This document shows positions 9,318-19,391 of a stretch of DNA of 64,000 nt, in pieces. The DNA comes from Xanthostigma xanthostigma (lineage: Eukaryota > Arthropoda > Insecta > Raphidioptera > Raphidiidae). Position 1 is the first letter of the stretch, and every line of letters begins with the position of its first letter. A program made the translations under genes and the position numbers. The stretch covers positions 5,766,001 through 5,830,000 of the forward strand of contig OY754465.1 of the NCBI GenBank assembly GCA_963575645.1, in the 5' to 3' direction. The notes beneath the pieces were generated by a model, which did no database searches, was not told the origin of the DNA, and saw only the letters and a list, made by a program, of their open reading frames with translations.

Positions 9318-10911
9318 CAACCCCGGTATACTCCCATTTTTCCTCCACGAAGCAAAAATTCAAAAATCTTATCATATTTCTACTCATTATTATGACTTAA
9401 ATGAATTAGAACAAAAACTCATACAATTACAAAAATACACTATGGAATTTGTAAATAATTTAAATTTTTCTAACCCCGAAAATATTTTAGAAATAGATTT
9501 GAGACACTTTGCAAAATCAGTAAACACAAGTTTAAACAATAATTTTCAGAAATTAAATTCAATTTTGCTTAAAAACGAACTCAGTAGAAAGAAAAGAGGT
9601 TTAATTGACGGCCTTGGCACAGTCATAAAATTTATCTCAGGAAACTTAGATCAAAGTGACGCGGAAAAATATAACAAAGAAATCGAAATGTTGAAAAATA
9701 CTCAAAATAGTATTTTAAACGAAAATAATCGACAGATATCCTTGAATCACGATTTGTTGATAAGTTATAACGATACAATAACTACGTTAAACAACAATCA
9801 GAAACAGTTATTTTCATTAATAAAAGAAACTGATTTTGAATTGAATTATCTCAAAAATCGCATGACTCTGAATGATATCCATTTCAACATTATCGAAATT
9901 CACAACTTTTTAACAGACCTAGAAACTGCAGTCGCCTTTGCCAGAGAAAGTAAACTTCACACGTCAGTCATAAAACCAAAAGAACTAATCTCATTAATTT
10001 CATTGTTAATAAATCAGTACGGTCCTGACTCCGTACCATTCGATATAAATACATACTATTCAATTATTGAAACAAGCTTATTTATAACTACAAAACATGT
10101 TGTTAACTTTGTAATGAAAATTCCAATTACCTATGCCAATACATTCAAACAATATGAATTGATCCCGGTTCCAAATCAGAAAAACCTAATTCTTGTACCT
10201 TATAAACCGTTTATTACCTTAAACGAGGAAACTTATTGGTACTCTGAAGAACGGTGCAGATCTTACGGAGATACAGCCCTATGCAACTTTATTGGCAAGA
10301 AAACCAACAGTTTAAAAACAGACTGTATTCATCAATTAATTAATAACCAAGATAAAACTCTATGTGAACTAACACCAGTGTCTAAAATAAAGAACTTATT
10401 CGTCGAACAAATAGACTTAAGGCATTATATCATAATAACTACTGAACCTACTAAAATAAACAGCAATTGTAAAATTAATCCAGTGATTAATAATATAAAT
10501 CTGCTAGAACTTCCTAAATCATGTAACTTTACAATAAAACATGAAACTTACAGTAACGATAATGTTAATAAAGTTAAAGAAGTGATAATACTTCCTGACG
10601 TCACTATCCAAAATTACATTCGTAAAAGTAACGAAATTAACTTACAAGACGTAAACTTAAACGACATACATAAACTAATAAAAGAAACAAATTTTCAATC
10701 AGTAAATATACCTATAATAGAACAAATAATAAAATATAGCTGGACACCTATATATTTGGCTATTATAACAGTGATTGTGTATTTAATATATAAATATAAA
10801 CACATAATAATCTTGAAGATCAGGAACAGCACAAGAAATACAGAAAATAACAGGTCAACCAATCCAGAGACGACAGTGCCGTCCTTTTCATTTCAACCAG
10901 GACGATGTTGA
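9253..10911 (+). CDS. env: Errantivirus envelope glycoprotein (F-type fusion protein)
   Basis: 552 residues from the ATG at 9253, which overlaps pol in another frame. The N-terminus has a short hydrophobic run (residues 2-10) that may be part of a signal peptide completed by a spliced leader exon. A furin-type site RKKR is at 112-115, directly followed by a Gly-rich fusion-peptide-like segment (GLIDGLGTVIKF, 116 on), the hallmark of errantivirus Env proteins related to baculovirus F proteins. A helical, coiled-coil-like stretch follows (about 135-225). Cysteines at about 330-420 suggest disulfides in the ectodomain. One membrane segment is at about 497-513 (WTPIYLAIITVIVYLIY), then a cytoplasmic tail of about 39 residues. 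Its presumed role is membrane fusion during entry. No break is seen. Family assignment is firm; function in this host is inferred. Confidence 0.92.
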   Translation: MLLLTTVMTIKSQDVRITDLTDNPGILPFFLHEAKIQKSYHISTHYYDLNELEQKLIQLQKYTMEFVNNLNFSNPENILEIDLRHFAKSVNTSLNNNFQKLNSILLKNELSRKKRGLIDGLGTVIKFISGNLDQSDAEKYNKEIEMLKNTQNSILNENNRQISLNHDLLISYNDTITTLNNNQKQLFSLIKETDFELNYLKNRMTLNDIHFNIIEIHNFLTDLETAVAFARESKLHTSVIKPKELISLISLLINQYGPDSVPFDINTYYSIIETSLFITTKHVVNFVMKIPITYANTFKQYELIPVPNQKNLILVPYKPFITLNEETYWYSEERCRSYGDTALCNFIGKKTNSLKTDCIHQLINNQDKTLCELTPVSKIKNLFVEQIDLRHYIIITTEPTKINSNCKINPVINNINLLELPKSCNFTIKHETYSNDNVNKVKEVIILPDVTIQNYIRKSNEINLQDVNLNDIHKLIKETNFQSVNIPIIEQIIKYSWTPIYLAIITVIVYLIYKYKHIIILKIRNSTRNTENNRSTNPETTVPSFSFQPGRC

Positions 10912-10926
10912 GGGCAACATCATTTT

Positions 10927-10939
10927 TAAACGGCGGAGA
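10927..10939 (+). promoter_or_regulatory. Polypurine tract
   Basis: The purine-rich run aaacggcggaga directly before the 3' LTR is where plus-strand DNA synthesis would start. It is interrupted by one C. Confidence 0.65.
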
Positions 10940-11314
10940 AGTTATACACATGGAACTGCTGACAAGATAGATACAACACCCACACATCATTCTTCGAACG
11001 AATAGATAACACTATAATATACAAAACCTTTCTTACAGGCAATATTCATTATCTCATCTCATTATTCTTTTAGAATTAGAATAGACAGGACTAATGAACA
11101 TAGTCCAATAAAATATTACTTTAATAATTATAATTACATTTATATAATAACGTACAATTGTGTTATATATTAGATACTTTCTTTTGCACAAATAACTATT
11201 GTCATTTATACAATAAAATAATAACAATACAAAAAACTAACCATTGTCAATTTAATAAAATAAAAATAAAATAAATTTTTTAAAAACTAAAGTGGTTAGT
11301 TGGAAGTTATAACT
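10940..11314 (+). repeat. 3' LTR of the errantivirus
   Basis: 375 bp, the same start, end and internal sequence as the 5' LTR with no difference that I could find. It is followed by the CGCG target duplication (11315-11318) and then the displaced end of the host foldback repeat. Confidence 0.92.
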
Positions 11315-11329
11315 CGCGTGTTGAATAAA

Positions 11330-12206
11330 AAACATTATTTTAGAAATAATTAAATTTTAACGCAATTTATTGCACTTTTATCTTTCTATTTTAAAGTAAT
11401 CGCGAAAAAACGCTTGTGACGTCACGCCTTAGTGACAGCTGACAGTAGATGTTGTATTTATGGGTGTAGAACTGTGGTTCAGAGGTATTTCGTGAAAAGG
11501 TATGTAAATGTACGTAATGATATGATTTATATTAAGTATTTTTTTAAAAGTAGGTACTTAGTAGTAAAAATAGTAGGGTTTTCTTTAGTTACAAGTTAAC
11601 TAACCTCAAATATAACCTATGACATAAGTGTAATAAAATATCACAAAAAACGAATAAACAACAAATCAAGTATTTAAGTGATGCAACTAAAAATTCCAGC
11701 GACTCGGATGACTATTTACTTTAAGTGTTTATATTCTCTTTGATTTAAGAAGGCGTGACGTCATTCGGGGTTTCCATGTTACGTTAAAACTTCTGAAATT
11801 TCAGCAGAAATTATAGTAAAGTGAAATATTTTATTGTAGATAATTTCAAAAATATATTTGTTAGATTTTTCATTTGTTTGCTTTTGTCGGAAGTGAATCA
11901 GATGAACAATTCCAATTATAATTTCAAATTTTCAGTTCACATTTTGTTTATCGCTTGTTTGTATTGACAATAATCAATAAATTCCATTTGTGTGTGCAAT
12001 TTAGATGCTTATCAGATGCAGTAAAATTTACAACATAATAATTTTCAATATATTATACGTCATACTAATGGAATCTAAATAAACCCAATATGTACATTAT
12101 AGCTATTGTATGCTTTCCAGAATTAATTTACATTATTATTTTTCCGTTAAATAAAATTAATTTATATTGACATACAACTGGCAATCATTTATATACAGGT
12201 GTCTAC
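11330..12206. other. No gene; possible MITE with TGACGTCA-containing ends
   Basis: tgacgtcacgcctt at 11419-11432 is repeated inverted as aaggcgtgacgtca at about 11749-11762, so a small TIR element of about 350 bp is possible, but I cannot define target duplications. The remainder is AT-rich and unrecognised. Confidence 0.3.
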
Positions 12207-12240
12207 GCGAAGATGAAAATATATTTTTCGAAACGTTGGC
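12207..12240 (+). ncRNA. Degenerate hammerhead-like fold
   Basis: GAAGA, one extra base, a 5-bp stem GAAAA/TTTTC around a TA-rich loop, then GAAACGTT. It resembles the motifs at 24993 and 63257 but lacks the first two core bases (CT), so it is probably inactive. Confidence 0.3.
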
Positions 12241-12387
12241 CACAAGCAATACAAAACTTCTACTAACAATTTTGATTTTAAATCTTTGATTAACGTTGAA
12301 TAGAACTCTTCAAATAAATAAAATTGTCGACCAATTTTTTTCAGACCATATTATATATATTGACAAAAAATTAATATAAAAATATAA

Positions 12388-12678
12388 GATTGTGATATGA
12401 ATTATATTGGACAAACAAAAAGAGCGCTTAAAACACGAATTAAAGACCATCAAAGTAATCATAAATTACTCCCTGATAAGCATAATGTCGTAACTAAGCA
12501 TAAAATTGAATACGACCATAAAATTTATTGGGACAGTGTTAAAATTTTAGATAATGAAAGTAATTATTTTAAAAGAAGTATTTCGGAAATGTTATATATA
12601 AAATCTAATAAAAACTCTCTTAATGCTCAATTAGATACGGAAAATTTAAGTAATATTTATGATATTATTTTGAAATAA
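12388..12678 (+). pseudogene. Penelope-like C-terminal GIY-YIG endonuclease domain (truncated)
   Basis: The open frame begins at 12388 with Asp-Cys-Asp before the ATG at 12397 and runs 93 residues from that ATG. It starts in the middle of the GIY-YIG domain: the second half of the signature (NYIGQT), the Arg-containing helix (LKTRIKDH), a His-rich loop, the putative catalytic Glu in 'ISEMLYIK', and the trailing 'SLNAQLDT' are visible. The first half of the domain and all of the reverse transcriptase are missing because an in-frame TAA at 12385 and the inverted tail lie directly upstream. In intact Penelope-like elements this domain nicks target DNA to prime reverse transcription. Here it is a 5'-truncated copy and not expected to be active. 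Confidence 0.8.
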
Positions 12679-12864
12679 TATTTTGTTTTTTTAAATAATT
12701 TTTTCTTTATGGGTACATAGATATCCTTGACTACGTATTAAAAAATTTGTTTGTTATTAATTTTTCATTAATTTTTTTGATTCATTCAAACTATCAATCA
12801 TTCGTGCATTCTATTAGATAATAAATAACTAATACTAATTAATTTTTATATTTTTTAGATATTT

Positions 12865-12896
12865 CTGAAGAAGATCCAAATCCGGATCGATACGTC
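12865..12896 (+). ncRNA. Hammerhead-like motif in Penelope-like element (core mutated)
   Basis: CTGAAGA (12865-12871), one extra A, stem GATCC/GGATC (12873-12877 with 12884-12888), then GATA where the core needs GAAA. The stem is perfect. The changed core suggests an inactive copy. See 24993 for an intact core. Confidence 0.4.
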
Positions 12897-13359
12897 ATTT
12901 TTTGTTATATTGATTTATATTTTTATATTAATTTTTTGTCAATATATGGTCTGAAAAAAAAACGCAAATGCACTCCGGGAGTGCCGGCAGAAGTGAAAAC
13001 TTGAATATTAACGTCTATGTTAAACGACCAAAGCGCAGAAAAGTTTGAACTAATAACTTCCAAGAAATTCCGTCTGATGTCGCCAAAACACAACTTATAG
13101 TGTAGTTAAAAACCATTCGATTGCATAGACAAGTCCCAAAAAAAATATATACCTTGCACATTAATACAATGGATTTCATTTAGGGCATGTCACAAAAGTT
13201 TTCGTCTTACGAATTTTGTCTTACGAATTTCCAAATCAGGTCACGTGTCTTGACGCGAGTTTAACATTTTTTACCCATTACAAAAAAAGTGTACAACAAA
13301 GAAGTTTTCACTTCAAAAAATGGTCGACAATTTTATTTATATAAAAAATTTTGATTTTA

Positions 13360-13737
13360 TTTAAATACAACTTTAAACATATTAGGCGTCGCAGATTGTA
13401 TTGTAGGTACCTAATATTTGCTGTGTTTTAGTACGGCTCTGTGTCCTATTTTGTCCAACTATAAGAAAGTTTCACGTATCATATATTTAACAAGAAACAT
13501 TAAGAACTTTTATACAAGAAATTCGCCAACTGACTTGTTGGCCGTAGCGTATAATTATTTAATGTAACACGATATGCCGCAATTTACGAAAGTTGTTTTA
13601 TCTGATAAATTTTTCCTTATAAAAATTACATATTGTTATTAAAATAGCAATAAATTTTTATACTTAATTATATTTAAACATGAATGTTATACATATTTAG
13701 ATGAGTTTAGTTACAATTAGTAATTATAATATATTGT
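13360..13737. other. No gene recognised
   Basis: AT-rich spacer between the Penelope-like insertion and the foldback element. Nothing found. Confidence 0.35.
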
Positions 13738-13836
13738 TTATAGTAGCTACTGTTTGCTACAATTGTTAAGAAACACCCATTGTTACAATGCCATCAACAT
13801 AGAAAAATTAGTTTATTTTTTTTTTTTTCAAACAAT

Positions 13837-13908
13837 GTCACCGTCGGGATACGAACCCCGAATCTTTCCACTCTCGCGGCGGACTGTGTTACATTACACT
13901 ACAGTGAC
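13837..13908 (-). tRNA. tRNA-like pseudogene in left arm
   Basis: On the minus strand, 72 nt fold as a cloverleaf: 7-bp acceptor stem GTCACTG/CGGTGAC, D stem GTGT/ACAC, anticodon stem TCCGC/GTGGA with loop CGCGAGA (CGA in the anticodon place), T stem TCGGG/CCCGA. U33 is replaced by G and the T loop has one extra base, so it is unlikely to be a working tRNA. It is probably a tRNA-derived SINE head caught in the palindrome. Confidence 0.45.
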
Positions 13909-14190
13909 ACAAACTATCAAACTATCATTCTAATATTTATAGCATTGGTAACTGATTTTTTTCACATCATGCGAGAGCCAATTATATTAGTTAACGCTAG
14001 ATGTGAACCATTACAGTAGTGAGAGCTATGAGTATAATGTAAGGAAACAATTTCACCTTTGATTCACTCATAGCTCTCACTACTGTAATGGTTCACATCT
14101 AGCGTTAACTAATATAATTGGCTCTCGCATGATGTGAAAAAAATCAGTTACCAATGCTATAAATATTAGAATGATAGTTTGATAGTTTGT

Positions 14191-14262
14191 GTCACTGTAG
14201 TGTAATGTAACACAGTCCGCCGCGAGAGTGGAAAGATTCGGGTTTCGTATCCCGACGGTGAC
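14191..14262 (+). tRNA. tRNA-like pseudogene in right arm
   Basis: Inverted partner of the copy at 13837-13908, with the same stems. It too has one extra base in the T loop, here a T instead of a G, so the two arms have diverged slightly at that spot. Confidence 0.45.
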
Positions 14263-14509
14263 ATTGTTTGAAAAAAAATAAACTAATTTTTCTATGTTGA
14301 TGGCATTGTAACAATGGGTGTTTCTTAACAATTGTAGCAAACAGTAGCTACTATAAACGTTATACATATTGTTATTAAACTTTTTTAATGAATAACGAAA
14401 TTTAATGAATGTAACTTAAATTTCAGAGTGAAACTTAGAACATTCGGTGAATAAGATAAATAAATTTGAGACGTAGGCCCAGGGAACATTTGAGTATCCC
14501 ATAAACTAT

Positions 14510-15142
14510 TGTTGCGTGCTCCCTGTTGGGACGATAATGTGTTCCATAGAATGTTCCATAGAACGACAACAACAACAATGGAAAGCAGGTAAAAACCCGA
14601 CCTTCTTAGAATTGCCTGGAGAAAGCAATGCATGTTAAGAAAGGTTGAGATGCTTCTAGAACATTCTACAGGCGGGGAACGAAGCTATAAAATGCAAGCG
14701 GAGTGGTTGGCAAGTGAGTCAGTTAGTTGGTTAGTTGCAGTGCGTACGTAGAGTGGATTACAGAAACTGTGAAATAAATTGTTCAGACGGTACAGCATGG
14801 CCGAGCTGAGACAGAAGATAAATGAGCTGTGTAAACCATTGAGTGCAATTATATAAATCTGGTTTTACGTAAATAGCTTCTGTGTTATAAATAACCGTGT
14901 GTATATAGTTAATGTGCTAACAAACTTTGGTGTGTTCTTGTATTGTAAATATTTTGTGTACATAATTATATTCTTCTGTTACTTTTCTTTTATTTTATTA
15001 TTTTTATTATTTGTTTCTGTTAACGTTATTATTACTGTTACGTTTGAGACGTAGGCTTTTGTTTGTGTGTTCAACTGTTTTGTTAAACGTTTATTACAGT
15101 AAATAAATAATTGCCATCACGAGCTAGAACAGTTTTGTTACA
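14510..15142 (+). mobile_element. Solo LTR (family L2), copy 2
   Basis: TGTTGCGTGCTCC...GTTTTGTTACA, flanked by the 4-bp duplication ctat (14506-14509 and 15143-15146). Promoter signals: a three-unit heat-shock-like element TTCtaGAAcaTTC at 14654-14666 and tataaa at 14686-14691. It is not the 5' partner of the copy at 15923, because each has its own target duplication. Confidence 0.87.
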
Positions 15143-15146
15143 CTAT

Positions 15147-15922
15147 TATTCCTAAATATAGGCGTATAACGATTTGTTTATTTGTCTGAACGTGATGAAT
15201 GGAAACTATGCAACCAATTTTCGTGCTGTTTTTACGATTAGGTAGAAAATACCTGGGAAATACTTCCTAAATACCCGTGAACTGGCCTTTTCGGGTTTGA
15301 GAGTTACGGGGTCTCGTACTACTCTTATTTAGACCACTTATATCGCGTTTTGATATCAAACACGTGGATGTCAATAGTGCAGCTAGTCATCAATAATTTA
15401 TATTAATCTCTTTAAAAATACGGATTTAAATAAATAAATTAAAATGTCTTCTTTCAAAAACTATGCTTCTTCAAATTTTGGATTATGTATTTTTTTTAAT
15501 TCAACTGAAGCGTGAAGAAAATTGAATAAAACATTTGTCCTAAATGTTCAAATAAATAAAAATAGAGTGTAGTTTTCTTTATACACTTTTAAAAATTCCT
15601 AACGTAAAATTTATCGTAAATTTTCCATTTAACGCTTGATATTTAAGAAGCTGAATAGGTTTATTTATTTATATGCAAATATCTTCCACAGCTATAAAAA
15701 GTTTAAAATGATGTGTATTATAGACAGTCTATAAAATATAACTGATGTAGGTATTCGCTATATAAAATTCAGTATTGCATTCTACGAAATACGTCTAAAA
15801 ATACAAATGTGTTATTTAATAATATAGGCTGCCCCATTTTAATGTATTTACAGTTTAAATAGTCAAGTAAAATATTTCTGAAACGTAAGAAAAAAGTTTT
15901 CTTGTAGAAATAAATATAATAG
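15147..15922. other. No gene between two solo LTRs
   Basis: AT-rich. The 84-codon minus-strand frame (15769-16023) runs into the next LTR and has no recognisable domain. No gag or pol remnant was found, in line with two independent solo LTRs. Confidence 0.4.
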
Positions 15923-16557
15923 TGTTGCGTGCTCTTGATGGGACGACTATGGAATCGAAAGAAACTACTAGAACCAACAACAATGGAAACAGGTAAAAAA
16001 CACCCGACCTTAGAGACACACATAATATGTAAAGAAAGGGATCTCGGTGCGGGAAGCAGGTAGCGAAGTTAGACCCGATTTCTTAGAATCGCTTGGAGAG
16101 AACAAGAGATATAATAGAAGAAATCTCGATTCGTCCAGAACATTCGATAGAACCGTAGACCGAAACTATGTACTAAGGAGAGCAGAGTGAGCAAGGAGGG
16201 AGTTAGATATTCGAGTTGTGTTGATACAGTGCATTACGACATAACTTTTACTGTGGAAATTAACTCTAGTGAGTGCAATTATAAATCCGGTTTTAAATAA
16301 ATGACTTATAGTTAATAGACAAGTGTGCTGATAAACTTTGTGTTGTGTTCCTGTGTGTTGTAAATATTTCTTTGTACATAATTTAGTGACTCTATATTCT
16401 CTGTTACTTAGGTCTTTTATCTTATAATTTAGAACTATTAGTTTTGTTTCTGTTAAGTTAAAGAAGTACGCTTTCGTTTGTGTGTTTTACTGTTTTGTTA
16501 AACAATTATTATTGCAAATAAATAATTTCCGCCACGGACTACAGCAGTTTTGTTACA
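15923..16557 (+). mobile_element. Solo LTR (family L2), copy 3
   Basis: TGTTGCGTGCTCT...GTTTTGTTACA with the 4-bp duplication atag (15919-15922 and 16558-16561). The heat-shock-like array is decayed in this copy: only GAAcaTTC remains near 16138-16145. Confidence 0.87.
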
Positions 16558-16561
16558 ATAG

Positions 16562-16974
16562 TATACCATTATTATATAAAAAAACAACGTTGTAGCATAT
16601 ATATCTCTTCCGCGCGGGCGCCTATTTGGGATTGATTATCTCTAAAAACTACTGGACTTGGTAACGCTAAATGTGAATTTTGTTGTTTGCACTGATTAAA
16701 CTACATTATAAAGTATGTCATTTTAATGCCTAAATCAGCTTTCAAAGTTCAGTAGCTCTCGGTCTAATACCATTGAAACTCAATATAGTTTTTAATTGTT
16801 TTTTCAGCGTATATTAATAAAAATAGTGCAAGTTTGTAGGAAGGAAATTGCTAGTATCAAACGTTCTAAAATCTTTTTAACTGATACATTAGCACCACAA
16901 ATCAAATTAAAATATGAAAAATAAAGACTATAGAGTCCTCAAATATGCATAATCATAGCAACTGAATTTTGGAC
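16562..16974. repeat. Unclassified dispersed repeat fragment
   Basis: The part at about 16625-16770, ending in 'cagtagctctcggtcta', is similar to 53690-53825 ('cagtagctctcggacga'). No frame or element boundaries are seen. Confidence 0.35.
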
Positions 16975-17682
16975 TGAGAGCTGGCTACGGAGAAAATGGG
17001 TGACTCGGTGCAGAACTGAAAATTTGCAGAATAATAGGAGATAGTATAAGTAAGTAGAGAAAAAATTGCCAGAAGGCTAGGCGGAAGATAAAGAACCGCC
17101 AGAAGGCGCTAATGTTGCGAAAAATCAGTGCACTTCTGGAAATTTCTATACTTATTCTGTAATTCAAAACTAGATTATATATTATACCTATACCTATATT
17201 ATCCATTATATTGTTATAAGGGCATATTGAAAATTCAAACATGATATAATAATTACATTCGACAAATATTTAAAATTATTAATGACATTTTGATAGAAAT
17301 AAAATTAAATTAATTAATAAAATTACGTCGTTATAACAACGCAATTTTATTAATGAAAATATATGACGATTAATTTTATTTCTATCAAAATGTCATTAAT
17401 AATTTTAAATATTTGTCGAATGTAATTATTATATCATGTTTGAATTTTCAGTATGCCCTTATAACTATATAATATAATATAATCTAGTTTTGAATTACAG
17501 AATAAGTATAGAAATTGCCAGAAGTGCACTGATTTTTCGCAACATTAGCGCCTTCTGGCGGCTTTTTATCTTCCGTCTAGCCTTCTGGCAATTTTTTCCC
17601 TACTTACTTATACTATCTCCTATTATTCTGCAAATTTTCAGCTCTGCACCGAGTCACCCATTTTCTCCGTAGCCAGCTCTCA
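16975..17682. mobile_element. Foldback element, arms near 340 bp
   Basis: Outer ends tgagagctggctacgg (16975) and its complement (ending 17682). The arms pair nearly along their full length around about 17335. Open frames at 16985-17242 and 17490-17672 are mirror images of each other and are not genes. Confidence 0.8.
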
Positions 17683-18560
17683 CGATCTATTTGTTTATAT
17701 AATGTGTAAAAAAATTGAATCGCCCCTCGTATGGTTGTAACATACCACGAGTTTTATTGCATACATAATCGTCACTGTACTCGTATAAATCGTATAAATC
17801 TACTTTAAACGACAGTTACGACTTGAGATACGCCGTGATAATAATATACCTACATTGTTGTTTCTAATCACAGAAGCACGGATAATGGCATCCACTTTTT
17901 TTTATTCTCAGTCATTTACAACACTGCGCTAGAAAAAAATTGTTTGAACTTCAGCTGGCCAGTAGGCTGAAACGAAGCTGGAAATGACGTCACTGCAATC
18001 TCGTCTGCTAGCTCACAAGATAGATTTTAAAATTAAAACAGGGGCTATTTTTCTTGCCAGGCCTTCTGCTAGGAGTTCTGCTAGCCGGTAGGCTGGGTAC
18101 GAAGCTGGAAATGACGTCACTGCGGGCTGCCTTGCTATAGCTCAGAAGATAGGTTTTAAAATTAGAACAGGGGCTATTTTCCCTGCTAGATCTGCTGCGG
18201 CGTATGAGCAAGAACCAATCAGGAAACAGTATCTTGTCACGTGAGCGAGATGAACAAACGCCCACAAACCAACACGGCGTCATTCTGCTCAGAGTCAGAC
18301 AACACACACGTTTTGCTCTGTGTTTATATTTGAACTGTCACTGCGCGCGCACCAGATCTATCCACAAAGCAAGCTTGAAAAGACGTCCCGTGTAAAGCAA
18401 TCATATAAAAGCAATTAAGAAAACCAGCGGTAGAAAACTAGTAGTCAAATCTAGCAAGGAATCTAGCGGCAAATCCAGCCTCGTGTGCAGCGGCCTTTAC
18501 AAGCTTTCTTATGACAGTTTAACGACAACTTTCAACTCTCAATAACGCCACAAAGTGCAC
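17683..18560. repeat. Spacer with a diverged 110-120-bp tandem duplication
   Basis: Two units, about 17955-18065 and 18078-18190, share 'cgaagctggaaatgacgtca' and 'acaggggctatttt'. The part near 18445-18490 recurs inverted at 24740-24800 ('gccgctgcacacaaggctgg'). No gene is seen. Confidence 0.45.
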
Positions 18561-18600
18561 AGTCCCTTGAGTGTCGCTATATAGAGTTTACACTAGGTTT

Positions 18601-18936
18601 GTTCCAATCAGCCGCGAACGGTAACAGAACCGTACACAGTCTTGTCAGTGCGCAAGACTATCTTGCGCAGTATCGATTTTTGAGCTAGTGCGCAGGACAG
18701 TCTTGCGCAGTGACAATACTAAGTTCGTTCCATGCAGCCGCGAACGGAAATAAAACCGTACACAGTCTTGTTACTGCGCAAGACTGTCTTGCGCAGTATC
18801 GATTTTTGAGCTAGTGCGCAGGACAGTCTTGCGCAGTGACAATACTGTGTACGGTTCTGTTACCGTTCGCGGCTGATTGGAACAAACCTACTGTGTACGG
18901 TTCTGTTACCGTTCGCGGCTGATTGGAACAAACCTA
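18601..18936. repeat. Tandem plus inverted repeat block with gcgcaagac palindromes
   Basis: Two direct units of 126 bp (from 18601 and 18727) each contain ctgcgcaagactgtcttgcg-type palindromes. They are followed by two 46-bp units (from 18845 and 18891) that are the inverted form of the unit starts (ctgttaccgttcgcggctga). A related diverged piece is at 23210. Likely a rearranged MITE. Confidence 0.6.
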
Positions 18937-18939
18937 CTG

Positions 18940-19390
18940 TATATTAGCTGAACATAGACACAAACATAGACTGATAAACACAATAGGTACTCTTCCTTGA
19001 CGTACCACAGTCGGGTAAAGCTGGTGAGTGCAAAGATCAAACAAAGGTGGAAGCGAAGTGAATAACACGCTGTGTGCTGTGTTCATAATAATTGCGATAG
19101 TGTTTCGTATTCAGATGGTGGAGGTGCCGTGTTTATTCAGGGAACGTGTCTATTCACGATGGAAGGAAAATGCATTATTCAAACAAATCGTCCAAGCGTA
19201 CCAGATAAATAATATGATTATTTCGGTCGTAAAATGTATTCATATTTTAAGTTCGCGTGGTGAAGATGCCGCATTTCAACTTCCAGTTAAGACATAAACA
19301 AAATATTGCTGATATAAAATCTTCCGAAACTTTAAATCTGTTCCATAGAGCTTTTAGTTTTCGTGATAGGAATTAAATTTAAAAAATAGT
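18940..19390. other. No gene recognised
   Basis: An 89-codon plus-strand frame at 19028-19297 has no domain I recognise and is short enough for chance. Confidence 0.35.
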
Positions 19391-19391
19391 A

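Larger units (their letters stand above)
3677..11314 (+). mobile_element. Complete errantivirus-type endogenous retrovirus (Ty3/gypsy with env)
   Basis: Order: LTR, tRNA-Ser-type primer site, gag, pol (protease, reverse transcriptase, RNase H, integrase), env, polypurine tract, LTR. The element is 7638 bp with a 4-bp target duplication. LTRs start AGTTAT and end ATAACT, the termini typical of insect errantiviruses such as 17.6, 297 and gypsy. I found no LTR mismatch by eye, and all three frames are open, so the insertion is recent and could be functional. The closest family would have to be established by a search. The env gene makes this more than a plain retrotransposon: it may form particles that pass between cells, as gypsy does in Drosophila, but that is inference. 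Confidence 0.95.
12281..13346 (+). mobile_element. 5'-truncated Penelope-like retroelement with 13-bp TSD
   Basis: Bounded by the 13-bp direct repeat aattttgatttta (12268-12280 and 13347-13359). At the left is an inverted copy of the element tail (about 12281-12375), then the GIY-YIG frame, then a hammerhead-like motif (12865), then the forward tail, which is split by an unrelated stretch of about 350 bp (12960-13313) beginning acgcaaatgcactccggg. The inverted-tail architecture is a known habit of Penelope-like elements. The reverse transcriptase part is missing. Confidence 0.8.
13738..14358. mobile_element. Long foldback element, arms near 295 bp
   Basis: The left arm (13738 to about 14033) pairs almost perfectly with the right arm (about 14066-14358) around a 32-bp spacer. 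Outer ends read tttatagtagctactg. The two open frames in the arms mirror each other and are not genes. Each arm carries a tRNA-like cloverleaf, listed separately. Confidence 0.8.

Noticed and set aside
13780-14367. Two nearly identical open frames of 79 and 95 codons on opposite strands
   Set aside because: They are the two arms of the foldback element read in mirror image.
14510-16557. A complete LTR retrotransposon made of the two L2 LTRs in the same orientation
   Set aside because: The two LTRs have different 4-bp target duplications of their own and no gag or pol between them.
16985-17672. Mirror-image frames with 'ISALIFRNISAFWR'-like peptides
   Set aside because: Arms of a foldback element; no sign of coding.
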